The notes under the pieces were generated by a model, which was not told the origin of the DNA, searched no databases, and was given only the letters and a program-made list of their open reading frames with translations. A DNA stretch of 64,000 bases from Rhodanobacter sp. C01 (GTDB lineage: Bacteria > Pseudomonadota > Gammaproteobacteria > Xanthomonadales > Rhodanobacteraceae), in assembly GCF_002001045.1 (NCBI RefSeq), contig NZ_MUNR01000010.1, forward strand, positions 124,001 through 188,000. Reading direction: 5' to 3'. A program made the translations under genes and the position numbers. Positions 25,145 to 35,115 of this stretch are shown here, one piece after another; position 1 is the first letter of the stretch, and each line of letters starts with the position of its first letter.

Positions 25145-26320
25145 GTGAATGTCTGTGCACCCCAACTTGCCGCCCCGAAACCTTCGTTCGGCTTCGCCGT
25201 GCCGACTGCGCGGCGGCGGCGCATGCTGGCGGTCGGCCTGATCGGGCCGGGCCGTGTCGGCAGTGCGCTGCTCGCGCAACTTCGTGCCGCCCAGCCACGG
25301 TTGATGCGCGAGACCGGACTGGAGCTGCAGCTGTGCGGCGTCGCCGCCAGCCGGCGAATGTGGCTGGACTGCGACGATCCTGAACTTAATCATGTCGGGC
25401 TCAACCATGCCGGCCGCGACCGCCACGACGAACGAGCGCAGATCTGGCGACCGTGCAATCTCGATGAATTCGCCGCACACGTACGTGGCACCGACGGTCG
25501 CCACGCGCTGTTGATCGACTGCAGCGCCAGCGAGGAAGTCGCCAGTCACTATGCCGGCTGGCTCGCTGACGGCCTGCATGTGGTGACACCGAACAAGCTG
25601 GCCGGCAGCGGAGAGCTGGCGCGCTGGCAGGCGATCCGGGCTGCCTGTGTCGATGGCATGCGCTTCCGTTATGAGGCCACCGTATGCGCAGGCCTGCCGG
25701 TGGTGCAGACGCTGCGCGACCTGCTCGATACCGGCGACGAACTCTTCGCGGTGGAAGGCATGTTCTCCGGCACGCTGGCGTGGCTGTGCAACCGCCACGA
25801 TGGTCGGCAACCGTTCTCGGCGCTGGTGCGCGAGGCGCATGCGCTGGGCTATACCGAACCCGATCCACGCGATGACCTGTCTGGCCTCGACGTGGCGCGC
25901 AAACTGGTGATCCTCGCGCGCGAGGCGGGTTGGCCGCTGTCGCTGGAGGAAGTCGCGGTGGAGGGTCTGGTGCCGCCCGCGCTCGCAGCGTTGCCGCCTG
26001 ACGCCTGCATGCAACGATTGCACGAACTGGATCCGCTGATGTCCGCACGACTGGCTGAGGCGCGGGCCACCGGCGGCGTGCTGCGCCATGTCGCCAGCCT
26101 CGACCGCCACGGCCGCGCCCGCGTAAAGCTGGTCGTGCTGCCGGCGAAGCATCCGTTCGCGCATACCCGGCTGACCGACAACATCGTGCAGTTCACAACA
26201 CGCCGTTACTGCGACAATCCGCTATCGGTGCAAGGCCCCGGCGCCGGTCCCGAAGTGACCGCTGCCGGCGTGTTCACCGATCTGCTGCGCATTGCCGACT
26301 CGCTGGAGGTGCGCGCATGA
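25145..26320 (+). CDS. hom: Monofunctional homoserine dehydrogenase (ThrA C-terminal-half type)
   Basis: A 391-residue protein that matches only the homoserine dehydrogenase half of bifunctional ThrA. The NAD(P)-binding motif is [13 protein letters not shown] (about 31-43), followed by [10 protein letters not shown], the catalytic signature [18 protein letters not shown] (about 238-255) and [19 protein letters not shown] at the end. The aspartokinase domain is absent; only about 28 residues precede the dehydrogenase domain. It reduces aspartate semialdehyde to homoserine. The start is GTG at 25145 with an ideal AGGAGG (25134-25139). There is no C-terminal ACT domain, so allosteric threonine control must differ from classical ThrA. 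The stop overlaps the thrB start. Confidence 0.93.
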   Translation: MNVCAPQLAAPKPSFGFAVPTARRRRMLAVGLIGPGRVGSALLAQLRAAQPRLMRETGLELQLCGVAASRRMWLDCDDPELNHVGLNHAGRDRHDERAQIWRPCNLDEFAAHVRGTDGRHALLIDCSASEEVASHYAGWLADGLHVVTPNKLAGSGELARWQAIRAACVDGMRFRYEATVCAGLPVVQTLRDLLDTGDELFAVEGMFSGTLAWLCNRHDGRQPFSALVREAHALGYTEPDPRDDLSGLDVARKLVILAREAGWPLSLEEVAVEGLVPPALAALPPDACMQRLHELDPLMSARLAEARATGGVLRHVASLDRHGRARVKLVVLPAKHPFAHTRLTDNIVQFTTRRYCDNPLSVQGPGAGPEVTAAGVFTDLLRIADSLEVRA

Positions 26321-27315
26321 ACTCCTCATTGCTGGAACCCGTCATGGCTTCACCGCGTCGCCCCAAACCTCCGCAGATCGCCTGCGCCTTCGCGCCCGCC
26401 AGTGTCGGCAACGTCGGCGTGGGTTTCGACCTGCTCGGCCATAGCGTGGCCGGCGCCGGCGATCGCGCCGAGGTGCGTCGCATCGACGAGCCGGTGGTGC
26501 GCATCGCGGCGATCCGCGGCTGCGTCACCGAACTGCCGACCGACCCGCGCCAGAACACCGCCGGTGTCGCCCTGCTTGCGTTGCGCAAGGCGCTCGGCCT
26601 GCAGCACGGTTTCGAACTGGTGCTGCACAAGGGCATTGCGCTGGGTTCGGGCATGGGCGGTTCGGCTGCGTCCTGCGTGGCTGCACTGGTCGCCGCGAAT
26701 GCATTGCTGGCGCAGCCGTTGCCACGCGAATCGCTGTATGGCTTCGCGCTGGACGGCGAGGCGGTGGCCAGCGGCAGCCGGCATGGCGACAACCTCGGCT
26801 CAATGCTGCTCGGTGGTCTGGTACTGGCTACCCACGAGCGCCTGTTGCGCATCGAAGTGCCAGCCGCGTGGCATTGCGCGCTGGTGCATCCCCATGTGGT
26901 GCTGGAGACCCGCAAGGCACGCGCCGCGCTGGCCGGCCATTACGAGCTCGGCGAGTTCGTCGCGCAGAGCACGAACCTCGCGCTGGTACTGGCCGGTTGC
27001 TACCGCAGCGATGCGGCGCTGGTGCGCGAAGGGCTGAAGGACGTGTTGGTGGAACCACGCCGCGCCCCGCTGATCCCGAACTTCGCGCGGGTGAAGCAGG
27101 CTGCGCTGGATCATCACGCACTCGGCGCCAGCATTTCCGGCGCCGGTCCCAGCGTGTTCGGCTGGTATGACAACCGCGGCGACGCCGAAGCGGCCGCCGC
27201 CGCGATGCAGGTCGCCTTTGCCGAGGCTGCCCTGGACAGCGATGCCTGGATATCGCCGATCGATGGGCCGGCGGCCGCGTTGATCACTTCCCTCGACGAG
27301 GCGGCTTCTGCATGA
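26317..27315 (+). CDS. thrB: Homoserine kinase
   Basis: A 332-residue GHMP kinase that phosphorylates homoserine to O-phosphohomoserine. The ATP-binding motif [15 protein letters not shown] lies near residue 109, N-terminal motif 1 is [13 protein letters not shown] (about 27-39) and motif 3 is [13 protein letters not shown] (about 269-281). The start overlaps the hom stop (ATGA). A second ATG at codon 10 is also possible. The product feeds ThrC, encoded 100 bases downstream beyond a REP-type inverted repeat. Confidence 0.95.
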   Translation: MNSSLLEPVMASPRRPKPPQIACAFAPASVGNVGVGFDLLGHSVAGAGDRAEVRRIDEPVVRIAAIRGCVTELPTDPRQNTAGVALLALRKALGLQHGFELVLHKGIALGSGMGGSAASCVAALVAANALLAQPLPRESLYGFALDGEAVASGSRHGDNLGSMLLGGLVLATHERLLRIEVPAAWHCALVHPHVVLETRKARAALAGHYELGEFVAQSTNLALVLAGCYRSDAALVREGLKDVLVEPRRAPLIPNFARVKQAALDHHALGASISGAGPSVFGWYDNRGDAEAAAAAMQVAFAEAALDSDAWISPIDGPAAALITSLDEAASA

Positions 27316-27326
27316 ACGCCTCCCTG

Positions 27327-27392
27327 GTAGGAGCGCACCCTGTGCGCGAAAGGTTTGCCGCGAAGTTGATCGCGCACAGGGTGCGCTCCTAC
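27327..27392. repeat. REP-type inverted repeat between thrB and thrC
   Basis: Two perfect 23-base arms (GTAGGAGCGCACCCTGTG... at 27327-27349 and its exact complement at 27370-27392) flank 20 bases. Each arm itself contains the palindrome GCGCA-CCCTG-TGCGC. This is the form of the dispersed intergenic REP elements of Xanthomonadales and Pseudomonas that start GTAGGAGCG. As RNA it would form a very stable hairpin inside the thr operon and could uncouple thrC expression. Confidence 0.8.
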
Positions 27393-27415
27393 GACGAAAT
27401 CGCTTCGAGGCATGC

Positions 27416-28726
27416 ATGAAGGAGCCACTGCGCTATCACAGCACCCGCCATGCCGAGCCGGCCGTGCCGATCAGTCAGGCGATCGCCGCCGGGCTCGCAC
27501 CCGATGGCGGGCTGTATGTCCCGGAGAGGTTGCCGTCGATCGACCCGGCCGCGTTCGATCCGCACGGTTCGCTGGCCGACACCGCCGCCACCCTGCTGGC
27601 GCCGTTCTTCGCCGATGACCCGCTGACTGACGAGCTGGCCGCGATCTGCACCGAGGCATTCACGTTCGACGCGCCGCTGCGCGCGTTGCCGGCCCACCCG
27701 AATACCATGATGCTGGAGCTGTTCCATGGCCCCACATCGGCCTTCAAGGATTTCGGCGCACGCTTCCTCGCCGCCTGCCTGCGCCGGCTGCCGCGCAACG
27801 ATGCACGACCGTTGACGATTCTGGTTGCCACCTCGGGCGATACGGGTGCGGCAGTCGCTGCCGCGTTTCATCGCCAGCCTGGGATCCGCGTGGTGATCCT
27901 GTATCCCGACGGGCTGGTGTCGCCACGCCAGGCACATCAACTGGGTTGCTTCGGCGACAACGTCACGGCACTGCGCGTGGCCGGCCGCTTCGACGACTGC
28001 CAGCGCATGGTGAAAACCGCACTCAACGATACGGCACTACAGGCGCAGCTGCCGTTGTCCTCGGCCAACAGCATCAGCCTCGGCCGCCTGCTGCCGCAGA
28101 TGAGCTACTACGCGCACGCCGCAGTGGGCTGGTGGCGCGAACACGGCACGCCACTGAACTTCATCGTGCCCACCGGCAACCTCGGCAACGCGCTGGCATG
28201 CCTGTGGGTACGCGAGCTGGGCCTGCCCGTCGGTGCCGTACGGCTGGCCTGCAACGCCAACGCCACCCTCCCCGACTATTTTGCCGGCGCCGCCTACACC
28301 CCACGCGAAGCGGTCGCCACGCTGGCCAATGCGATGGACGTGGGCGCTCCGAGCAACTTCGAGCGGCTGCGCTGGACGTTCCCTGACGAGAATCGCCTGC
28401 GCGACTTGCTGCGCGCCGACAGTGTCGCCGATGCCACGATCCGCCAGACGATCGCCACCCATGCGCACGAGTATGGCGAAGTGTTCTGCCCGCACACCGC
28501 CACCGCCATGCACCGGCTTGATCGTCTGCGCGACGAAGGTGATACCTCGCCGTGGGCCGTGGTCGCCACCGCGCATCCAGCCAAGTTCGAGAGCGTGGTG
28601 GAGCCTCTGATCGGCCAGCGCCTGGCGGTACCACCAGCACTGGCAGCGATGCTTGCGCGCAGTGCCAGCGCATCACCATTGCCCGCCACCGACATGGCGT
28701 TACAGGAGTGGCTCACCACCGCGTAG
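27416..28726 (+). CDS. thrC: Threonine synthase
   Basis: A 436-residue PLP enzyme that converts O-phosphohomoserine to threonine. The PLP lysine is in HGPTSAFKDFGARF (about residue 111), the phosphate-binding motif in ATSGDTGAAV, and the N-terminal threonine-synthase signature in YHSTRHAEPAVPISQAIAAG. The length matches the shorter E. coli-type enzyme (428). It ends the thr operon. The 74 bases after the stop show no intrinsic terminator and are followed by the promoter of the branched-chain operon. Confidence 0.96.
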   Translation: MKEPLRYHSTRHAEPAVPISQAIAAGLAPDGGLYVPERLPSIDPAAFDPHGSLADTAATLLAPFFADDPLTDELAAICTEAFTFDAPLRALPAHPNTMMLELFHGPTSAFKDFGARFLAACLRRLPRNDARPLTILVATSGDTGAAVAAAFHRQPGIRVVILYPDGLVSPRQAHQLGCFGDNVTALRVAGRFDDCQRMVKTALNDTALQAQLPLSSANSISLGRLLPQMSYYAHAAVGWWREHGTPLNFIVPTGNLGNALACLWVRELGLPVGAVRLACNANATLPDYFAGAAYTPREAVATLANAMDVGAPSNFERLRWTFPDENRLRDLLRADSVADATIRQTIATHAHEYGEVFCPHTATAMHRLDRLRDEGDTSPWAVVATAHPAKFESVVEPLIGQRLAVPPALAAMLARSASASPLPATDMALQEWLTTA

Positions 28727-28800
28727 GGCATGTCGGCGCAACAACCTGCGCTTGCATCTGGCCATCTGGACGTCCAAACCATTGCCGCGTCACCAATTCG

Positions 28801-28820
28801 AACTATTTTTGAAAATAGTT
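28801..28820. promoter_or_regulatory. AT-rich palindrome abutting the ilv/leu promoter
   Basis: AACTATTTTTGAAAATAGTT is a perfect 9-2-9 palindrome ending one base before the -35 hexamer. Such placement fits an operator for an activator or repressor of the branched-chain operon. It is strikingly AT-rich in a GC-rich region. The binding protein is unknown; a terminator role is unlikely because there is no GC stem. Confidence 0.5.
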
Positions 28821-28821
28821 G

Positions 28822-28850
28822 TTGACACACCCCAATGACCTGCTTTACGT
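28822..28850 (+). promoter_or_regulatory. Promoter of the ilv/leu superoperon
   Basis: TTGACA (28822-28827) is a consensus -35; TTTACG or TTACGT (28844-28850) lies 16-17 bases downstream as -10, just before the leader peptide ATG at 28859. Confidence 0.6.
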
Positions 28851-28858
28851 TCGATCAC

Positions 28859-28996
28859 ATGTCGCAGCGCAACAGCCACCGCCGCATCGCCGAAAACAAC
28901 CGTCTCGCGACGGTTGCCGGCTTGCTGCAGGTTCGCGGCACGCTCCTTCTTGCCCTCGTACTCGTACTCCTTATTACCAACGGAGGTGCGGGCTGA
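28859..28996 (+). CDS. Branched-chain amino acid operon leader peptide
   Basis: A 45-residue leader peptide. Residues 29-40 read LLLALVLVLLIT: seven Leu, two Val and one Ile codon plus Thr, then NGGAG and a stop. That is the control region of an attenuator sensing leucine, valine and isoleucine charging together, like IlvL/LeuL peptides. The peptide starts nine bases after the probable -10 and is followed by a perfect intrinsic terminator at 29043-29074. It fits control of leuA and all downstream ilv/leu genes. Confidence 0.9.
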   Translation: MSQRNSHRRIAENNRLATVAGLLQVRGTLLLALVLVLLITNGGAG

Positions 28997-29042
28997 GGGC
29001 ATGTGTCCAGGTAACTAAGCAATAACCTGAAGACTCCCAAAG

Positions 29043-29074
29043 AACCCCGCACCGGCAACGGCGCGGGGTTTTTT
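29043..29074 (+). terminator. ilv/leu attenuator (intrinsic terminator)
   Basis: AACCCCGC pairs perfectly with GCGGGGTT around a 12-base loop and is followed by six T residues. It lies 46 bases after the leader stop and 33 before leuA, the classical attenuator position. Confidence 0.92.
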
Positions 29075-29106
29075 GTTGCCCTCGGCTCGCATCAGCGGAG
29101 CCAGCG

Positions 29107-30702
29107 ATGAACCCCGAATCAGTAACAAACGCAACTATCTCCGGCAGCAGCCATGCTGCCGCCGATCGTGTACGCATCTTCGACACCACCCTGCGCGATG
29201 GCGAACAGGCGCCCGGCTTCTCGATGGATCGGCGCGCAAAGCTGCGCATGGCGCACATGCTCGAAGCACTCGGCGTGGACATCATCGAAGCCGGCTTTCC
29301 ACAGGCCTCGCCGGATGATTTCGCTGCCGTCGCAGAAATCGCCACGTCGCTGAAAACACCCACGATCTGCGCACTGGCACGCTGCCAGGCCGGCGACATC
29401 GACAGCGCAGGCCATGCGCTGGAACGCGCCCGTCATTCACGCATCCACCTGTTCCTCTCCACCAGTCCGCTGCATCGCGAGCACAAGCTCAACATGAGCA
29501 AGGCCCAGGTGATCGATACCGCCGTCGCTGCGATCGAACGGGCACGCAAGCTGTGTCACGAAGTGGAGTTCTCCGCCGAGGACGCCATGCGCACCGAGCC
29601 CGACTTCCTCGCCGAGGTATTCAGCGCGGCGGTGGCCGCCGGCGCCACCACGCTGAACGCGCCGGACACGGTGGGTTACATGACACCGGCCGAGATCGCC
29701 GAGCGATTTACCTGGTTGCAGCAGCATGTGCAGGGCGCCGACCAGGTGATCTTCTCCAGCCACTGCCACGATGATCTCGGCATGGCGGTGGCCAACAGCC
29801 TGGCTGCTGTAAGCGCGGGTGCACGCCAAGTGGAGTGCACGATCAACGGCATCGGCGAGCGGGCCGGCAACGCGTCGCTGGAAGAAATCGTGATGGCGCT
29901 GAAAGTGCGCGCGCCGCACTTCGGCGTGGACACGCGTATCGACACCCGCAAGCTGTACCCGGCCTCGCGCCTGCTGACCCAGCTCACCGGTCAGGCGATG
30001 CCGCGCAACAAGGCGATCGTGGGCGACAACGCGTTTGCGCACGAATCGGGCATCCACCAGCACGGCATGCTCAAGCATCGCGGCACCTACGAGATCATGC
30101 GCCCGCAGGACGTCGGCATTGCCGAGACGAAGCTGGTCATGGGCAAGCATTCCGGGCGTGCTGCCTTACGCCAGCGCCTGGAAACACTGGGCCACACGCC
30201 AAACGATGCGGCGCTGGATGCGATTTTTGTGCGCTTCAAGACGCTGGCCGATAAGAAGCGCGAAGTGCACGACGAGGATCTGGAGGCAATCGCGCTGGGC
30301 CTGGATCCGGATGCCGTCGGCCCATGGCGGCTGGTGCAACTGAACACCAGCACGCATCTGGGCGGCAGCGCCTCGGCTTCGGTGAAGCTGCGCCACGACG
30401 ATGGCCGCGAAGCCGGTGAAGCGGCGATTGGCGATGGTCCGGTCGATGCCGTGCTGCGTGCGATCGAGCGCGCTACGGGCAGTGACCTGCAGCTGACCGA
30501 TTTCCAGGTACGCGCGGTGAGCGAGGGCGGCGATGCCCAGGGCCAGGCCCAGCTCACCGCCCGCCACGCTGCGCGCGAATGGCGCGGCCACGGCATCAGC
30601 ACCGACATCGTCGAGGCGACCGCGCAGGCCGCGCTGGCCATCGTCAATCGCATCGAACGACAGGCACCGGCTGCACTGCCGGTCGCCGTCGCCAACCTGT
30701 AA
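29107..30702 (+). CDS. leuA: 2-isopropylmalate synthase
   Basis: A 531-residue enzyme for the first committed step of leucine synthesis (acetyl-CoA plus 2-ketoisovalerate). The catalytic signature [14 protein letters not shown] is at about 23-36, the metal-binding HCHDDLG motif near 218, and NGIGERAGN near 250. A C-terminal regulatory LeuA dimer domain (about 390-520) is present, so leucine feedback inhibition is expected. The ATG at 29107 follows the attenuator after 33 bases. This is the first structural gene of the superoperon, with ilvE 17 bases downstream. Confidence 0.96.
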   Translation: MNPESVTNATISGSSHAAADRVRIFDTTLRDGEQAPGFSMDRRAKLRMAHMLEALGVDIIEAGFPQASPDDFAAVAEIATSLKTPTICALARCQAGDIDSAGHALERARHSRIHLFLSTSPLHREHKLNMSKAQVIDTAVAAIERARKLCHEVEFSAEDAMRTEPDFLAEVFSAAVAAGATTLNAPDTVGYMTPAEIAERFTWLQQHVQGADQVIFSSHCHDDLGMAVANSLAAVSAGARQVECTINGIGERAGNASLEEIVMALKVRAPHFGVDTRIDTRKLYPASRLLTQLTGQAMPRNKAIVGDNAFAHESGIHQHGMLKHRGTYEIMRPQDVGIAETKLVMGKHSGRAALRQRLETLGHTPNDAALDAIFVRFKTLADKKREVHDEDLEAIALGLDPDAVGPWRLVQLNTSTHLGGSASASVKLRHDDGREAGEAAIGDGPVDAVLRAIERATGSDLQLTDFQVRAVSEGGDAQGQAQLTARHAAREWRGHGISTDIVEATAQAALAIVNRIERQAPAALPVAVANL

Positions 30703-30719
30703 TCACCCGGGAAGCCTCC

Positions 30720-31724
30720 ATGAGCAACACACCCTTCCTCTGGCACAACGGTCGCATCAAGCCTTGGGCCGATGCCTCCGTCCATGTCAGCACGCATGCC
30801 CTGCACTACGGCTCCTCGGTGTTCGAGGGCGAGCGCGTCTACGCCACGCCGCAGGGTCCGGCGTATTTCCGGCTGGCCGAGCACACGCGCCGGCTGTTCG
30901 AGTCGGCCGCGATCTACGAGATCGAGATCGGCTACAGCGAGGACGAGATCAACGGCGCCTGCATCGAGCTGATCCGCGCCAACGCGATGCGCTCGGCCTA
31001 TGTGCGGCCGATCGTGTTCCGTGGCGCCGGCGGCCTGGGCGTGCTGCCGAAGGAGGGTGCACCGGTCGAGGTGGCGATCATGGCGCTGGACTGGGGCGCC
31101 TATCTGGGCGATGCGGTGGACAAGGGCGCCGACGTCTGCGTGTCCTCATGGCATCGCCCCGCACCGAACACCTTGCCGAGCTGGGCCAAGGCCGGCGGCA
31201 ACTACCTCAACAGCCAGTTGATCGGACTGGAGGCGCGCCGCGGCGGCTACGACGAAGGCATCGCGCTGGGCCACAACGGCCTGCTCAGCGAAGGCGCCGG
31301 CGAAAACCTGTTCCTGGTCAAGCGCGGCAAGCTGCTCACGCCGCCGTCGAGCGCCGGGATTCTGGCCGGCATCACCCGCGACAGCGTGCTCACGCTGGCC
31401 GCCGATCTCGGCATCACGGTGGAGGAGCGCGATCTGCCGCGCGAAGCGCTGTACACCGCCGACGAAGTGTTCATGACCGGCACTGCTGCCGAGATCACGC
31501 CGGTGCGTTCGGTCGATCGCAAGATCGTCGGTGCCGGTATGCCGGGTCCGATCACGAAACAACTGCAGCAAGCGTTCTTCGGCCTGTTCGACGGCCGCAC
31601 CGAAGATCGCTTGGGCTGGTTGAGCTTCGTTAATGCGGTCGTCCCTGACCGCGAAGATCAAGAACCGGCCATCCATGGCCGGACTCCTCATCAACAGCCC
31701 ACTGCCATGGAGGTCTCGGCATGA
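30720..31724 (+). CDS. ilvE: Branched-chain amino acid aminotransferase
   Basis: A 334-residue fold-type IV PLP aminotransferase that performs the last step of Leu, Ile and Val synthesis. The PLP lysine is in [13 protein letters not shown] (about 157), with the family signature [19 protein letters not shown] (about 194-212). The ATG at 30720 has GGAAG upstream and matches family N-termini ([17 protein letters not shown]...); a longer frame to 30579 overlaps leuA. The C-terminal tail of about 30 residues after WLSFVN is longer than usual and overlaps leuC by four bases. Confidence 0.95.
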   Translation: MSNTPFLWHNGRIKPWADASVHVSTHALHYGSSVFEGERVYATPQGPAYFRLAEHTRRLFESAAIYEIEIGYSEDEINGACIELIRANAMRSAYVRPIVFRGAGGLGVLPKEGAPVEVAIMALDWGAYLGDAVDKGADVCVSSWHRPAPNTLPSWAKAGGNYLNSQLIGLEARRGGYDEGIALGHNGLLSEGAGENLFLVKRGKLLTPPSSAGILAGITRDSVLTLAADLGITVEERDLPREALYTADEVFMTGTAAEITPVRSVDRKIVGAGMPGPITKQLQQAFFGLFDGRTEDRLGWLSFVNAVVPDREDQEPAIHGRTPHQQPTAMEVSA

Positions 31725-33151
31725 CGGCAAAGACACTCTTCGAGAAAGTGTGGGACGCGCATGTCGTCGTTCCCGAAACCACCGACACGCCGGCGGTGCT
31801 CTACGTCGACCTGCATCTGGTGCATGAGGTGACCTCGCCGCAGGCGTTCAGCGAACTGCGTGAGCGCGGTCTGCAGCTGCGTCGTCCCGATCGCATGCTG
31901 GCCACACTGGACCACTCCACTCCGACCTTGCCGACCAATGCGGACGGCACGCGCCCCTACGCGAACGCCGAGGCGCAGGCGCAGGTGACCCAGCTGGAAA
32001 CGAATTGCCGCGAGTTCGGCGTCGAGCTGCACGGCTGGGACAGTGCCGACCGCGGCATCGTGCACGTGATCGGCCCGGAGCTGGGCGCCACCCAGCCGGG
32101 CATGACGATCGTCTGCGGCGATAGCCACACCTCCACCCACGGCGCGTTCGGTGCGCTGGCGTTCGGCATCGGCACCACCGAGGTCAGCCACGTGATGGCC
32201 ACGCAGTGCCTGCTGCAACGCAAGCCGAAGACCATGGCGATTCATGTGGACGGCCAGTTGCCCGCCGGTATCAGTGCGAAGGATCTGATCCTGCACATCA
32301 TCGGCACGATCGGTGTCGATGGCGGCACCGGCTACGTACTTGAATACCGCGGCGCGGCGATCGAGACGCTGTCGATGGACGAGCGCATGACCGTCTGCAA
32401 CATGTCGATCGAGGCCGGTGCGCGCGCGGGCCTGATCGCGCCGGACGACACCACGTTCGCGTGGCTGAAGGGCCGTCCCCGCACACCGCAGGGCGCCGCG
32501 TGGGATGCCGCCGTGGCGACGTGGCGCGCGCTGCGCAGCGATGACGGCGCCGCCTACGACCGCGAAGTGCGCATCGACGCCAGCGCGGTGAAACCCACCG
32601 TCACCTACGGCACCCATCCGGGCATGGCGATCGCGATGGATGCGCCGGTACCGGCCGCGACCAATGCCCAGGAACATCGTGCACTCGACTACATGCAGAG
32701 CAAGCCGGGCCAGCCGATGCAGGGCACGCCGGTCGACGTGGTGTTCGTCGGCAGCTGCACCAACTCGCGCCTGTCCGATCTGCGTGAAGCCGCCAACGTG
32801 ATGCGCGGTCGTCGCGTCGCCGACGGCGTGCGCATGCTGGTGGTGCCGGGCTCCGAAGCGGTGCGCCGCGACGCCGAACGCGAAGGCCTGCACCAAGTGT
32901 TCACCGCCGCCGGTGCCGAGTGGCGCGTGCCGGGCTGCTCGATGTGCATCGCGATGAACGGCGATCTGGCCCAGCCGGGACAGCTGGTGGTGAGCACCTC
33001 CAACCGCAACTTCGAAGGCCGCCAGGGCAAGGGCGCACGCACCGTGCTGGCCAGCCCGGCCACCGCTGCCGCATCTGCACTGGCCGGCCGCATTGCCGAT
33101 CCGCGCGACTACCTGACCACCACCGATCATCGCCGGGAGCAAGCCGCATGA
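31721..33151 (+). CDS. leuC: 3-isopropylmalate dehydratase large subunit
   Basis: A 476-residue aconitase-family subunit. The three [4Fe-4S] cysteines are in [12 protein letters not shown] (about 346) and [10 protein letters not shown] (about 406 and 409), as in LeuC (466 residues in E. coli). [28 protein letters not shown] and related stretches are diagnostic. With LeuD it isomerises 2- to 3-isopropylmalate. Both ends overlap neighbours by four bases (ilvE and leuD), consistent with coupled translation. A long antisense frame opposite is a GC shadow. Confidence 0.97.
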   Translation: MTAKTLFEKVWDAHVVVPETTDTPAVLYVDLHLVHEVTSPQAFSELRERGLQLRRPDRMLATLDHSTPTLPTNADGTRPYANAEAQAQVTQLETNCREFGVELHGWDSADRGIVHVIGPELGATQPGMTIVCGDSHTSTHGAFGALAFGIGTTEVSHVMATQCLLQRKPKTMAIHVDGQLPAGISAKDLILHIIGTIGVDGGTGYVLEYRGAAIETLSMDERMTVCNMSIEAGARAGLIAPDDTTFAWLKGRPRTPQGAAWDAAVATWRALRSDDGAAYDREVRIDASAVKPTVTYGTHPGMAIAMDAPVPAATNAQEHRALDYMQSKPGQPMQGTPVDVVFVGSCTNSRLSDLREAANVMRGRRVADGVRMLVVPGSEAVRRDAEREGLHQVFTAAGAEWRVPGCSMCIAMNGDLAQPGQLVVSTSNRNFEGRQGKGARTVLASPATAAASALAGRIADPRDYLTTTDHRREQAA

Positions 33152-33729
33152 AGCCGATCACTCGCATCCACTCGCGCACTGCCGTGCTGGCCGACGAGAA
33201 CATCGACACCGACCGCATCATCCCGGCGCGCTTCCTCACCACCACCACCCGCGAAGGCTTGGGCAAGCTGTGCTTCCACGACTGGCGTTATCAGGCCGAT
33301 GGCAGCGACAACCCGGCGTTTCCGCTGAACCAGCCCCAGGCGCAGGGCTGTTCGATCGTGGTCGCCGGACGCAACTTCGGCTGCGGCTCCTCGCGCGAAC
33401 ACGCACCATGGGCCTTGCTCGACTACGGCGTGCAGGCGGTGCTGTGCAGCGAGATCGCGGACATCTTCCGCGGCAACGCGCTGAAGAACGGCCTGCTGGC
33501 GATCGTCATCGACGAACTGGAACACCGCTGGCTGCTCAAGCATCCCGGCATCGAGCTGGTGATCGACGTGCGCGAGCAGTTCATCGCGCTGTCCGACGGC
33601 GGCCGCATTCCGTTCCGGCTGGAGCCGTTTGCGCGGCACTGCCTGCTCAACGGCGTCGACCAGCTTGGCTACCTGCTGCTGCAGGCTGATGCGATCACAC
33701 ATTACGAACAACGGGAGAAAGCGGCATGA
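33148..33729 (+). CDS. leuD: 3-isopropylmalate dehydratase small subunit
   Basis: A 193-residue LeuD, matching the E. coli-type length (201). The N-terminal [15 protein letters not shown] and the central [17 protein letters not shown] are the swivel-domain signatures. It completes the isomerase with LeuC. The ATG at 33148 overlaps the leuC stop, and the stop overlaps the leuB start. Longer in-frame extensions lie inside leuC and are rejected. Confidence 0.96.
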   Translation: MKPITRIHSRTAVLADENIDTDRIIPARFLTTTTREGLGKLCFHDWRYQADGSDNPAFPLNQPQAQGCSIVVAGRNFGCGSSREHAPWALLDYGVQAVLCSEIADIFRGNALKNGLLAIVIDELEHRWLLKHPGIELVIDVREQFIALSDGGRIPFRLEPFARHCLLNGVDQLGYLLLQADAITHYEQREKAA

Positions 33730-34823
33730 AGGCACACATCGTCACCCTGCCCGGCGACGGCGTCGGCCCCGAGGTCACCACGGCCGCCGTGGCCGTATTG
33801 AAAACCGTCGCTGCGCGTTACGAGCACGTGTTCACCTTCGATGAGCAGCTGATCGGCGGTGCCGCGATCGACACCACCGGCGAGCCGCTGCCAGCCGCCG
33901 CGCTGGCCGCATGTCGGAGCGCCGATGCGGTGCTGCTCGGCGCCGTCGGTGGACCGAAGTGGTCCGACCCGAACGCATCGGTGCGCCCCGAACAGGGTCT
34001 GCTGGCGCTGCGCGCCGCGCTGGGTGTCTACGCGAACCTGCGCCCACTGCAGGTACATCCGGCGCTGGCCGACCTGTCGCCGCTGAAGAACGAGAAGCTG
34101 CAGAACGTCGACGTGCTGTTCGTGCGCGAGTTGACCGGCGGTGCGTACTTCGGTGCAAAAACCCGCACGGCCGATACCGCCACCGACGAATGCAAGTACA
34201 CCGTGGCCGAAGTCGAGCGCGTGGTGCGCCGCGCGTTCGAGCTGGCGCGCGGCCGCCGTCATCACGTCACCTCGGTGGACAAGGCAAACGTGCTGGAAAC
34301 CTCGCGCCTGTGGCGAAGTACCGTGCAGCGCGTCGCCGCCGACTATCCCGACGTGAAGGTCGAGCACCAGCTGGTCGACTCGATGGCGATGCTGCTGCTG
34401 ACCCAGCCGAACCGCTACGACGTGGTGGTCACCGAGAACCTGTTCGGCGACATCCTCACCGACGAAGCTGCCGCGCTGGCCGGCTCGCTCGGCTTGCTGC
34501 CGTCGGCGTCGCTGGGTGAGGGCAAGGCCGGTCTGTACGAACCGATCCACGGCTCGGCGCCGGACATCGCCGGTCACGGCGTGGCCAATCCGGTCGGCGC
34601 GATCCTTTCCGTGGCCATGCTGCTGCGCCATTCGCTGGGACTGGAAGCCGAAGCGGTGGCCGTCGAGATGGCGGTTGATCAGGTGCTGCGCCATGGCCCA
34701 CACACCCGCGACATCGGCGGCAGCGCCGGCACCGCCGCCGTATGCGATGCCGTGCTGGCCGCGATCGAAGAGCACGCCGACGGCGCTGCCGTATTCCTCT
34801 GCGGAGCACGCGCATGCGGCTGA
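33726..34823 (+). CDS. leuB: 3-isopropylmalate dehydrogenase
   Basis: A 365-residue NAD-dependent dehydrogenase that oxidises and decarboxylates 3-isopropylmalate. Signatures include [10 protein letters not shown] near the N-terminus, [11 protein letters not shown] (about 135-145), [13 protein letters not shown] (about 185-197) and the metal/NAD region [19 protein letters not shown] (about 238-256). The length fits the family. It is the last of the tightly overlapping leu genes; 292 bases separate it from ilvC, and that gap holds a large inverted repeat ending in a T-tract. Confidence 0.96.
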   Translation: MKAHIVTLPGDGVGPEVTTAAVAVLKTVAARYEHVFTFDEQLIGGAAIDTTGEPLPAAALAACRSADAVLLGAVGGPKWSDPNASVRPEQGLLALRAALGVYANLRPLQVHPALADLSPLKNEKLQNVDVLFVRELTGGAYFGAKTRTADTATDECKYTVAEVERVVRRAFELARGRRHHVTSVDKANVLETSRLWRSTVQRVAADYPDVKVEHQLVDSMAMLLLTQPNRYDVVVTENLFGDILTDEAAALAGSLGLLPSASLGEGKAGLYEPIHGSAPDIAGHGVANPVGAILSVAMLLRHSLGLEAEAVAVEMAVDQVLRHGPHTRDIGGSAGTAAVCDAVLAAIEEHADGAAVFLCGARACG

Positions 34824-34876
34824 TGCGAGATCAACGGTTTCCCAACGGCCACATGGACGTGTCCGTATTTTCTGCT

Positions 34877-34978
34877 GTCCCCTGCGTGCTTCCGGCACCG
34901 GATGCCCTCCGTGCGTTCCCAAGGCGCACGTCCCTGTCCGCTTCGCCAATCGTCCTTGCACGCAGGGGACGCTTTTTT
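34877..34978 (+). terminator. Long-loop inverted repeat with U-tract between leuB and ilvC
   Basis: GTCCCCTGCGTGC (34877-34889) pairs perfectly with GCACGCAGGGGAC (34958-34970), followed by GC and six T. The 68-base loop can form its own small hairpin (GTGCG and CGCAC). It has the parts of an intrinsic terminator or attenuator, placed 138 bases before the ilvC start. The rest of the 292-base gap (34824-35115) contains no leader peptide rich in branched-chain codons that I can find. Confidence 0.6.
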
Positions 34979-35115
34979 CATCGACCCGCTTTTCATCAAT
35001 TCACCGGAACACCCATGCGCCGTGGCCTGACCAGAAACGGTCCGGCCCGCGCACCCGACACCGCCGCATCCACCCTCCGACACATACCTATCGAAACTCT
35101 CGAAGGAGTTACCGC

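Noticed and set aside
28801-28820. AT-rich palindrome as the thrC terminator
   Set aside because: The stem has almost no G-C pairs and is followed by a promoter, not a U-tract at a transcript end.
31691-33142. Long antisense frames over leuC (and over phnI at 1025-2983 and ilvG at 37185-38579)
   Set aside because: All lie opposite strongly conserved genes, have His/Arg/Gln-rich shadow composition and no ribosome-binding context.
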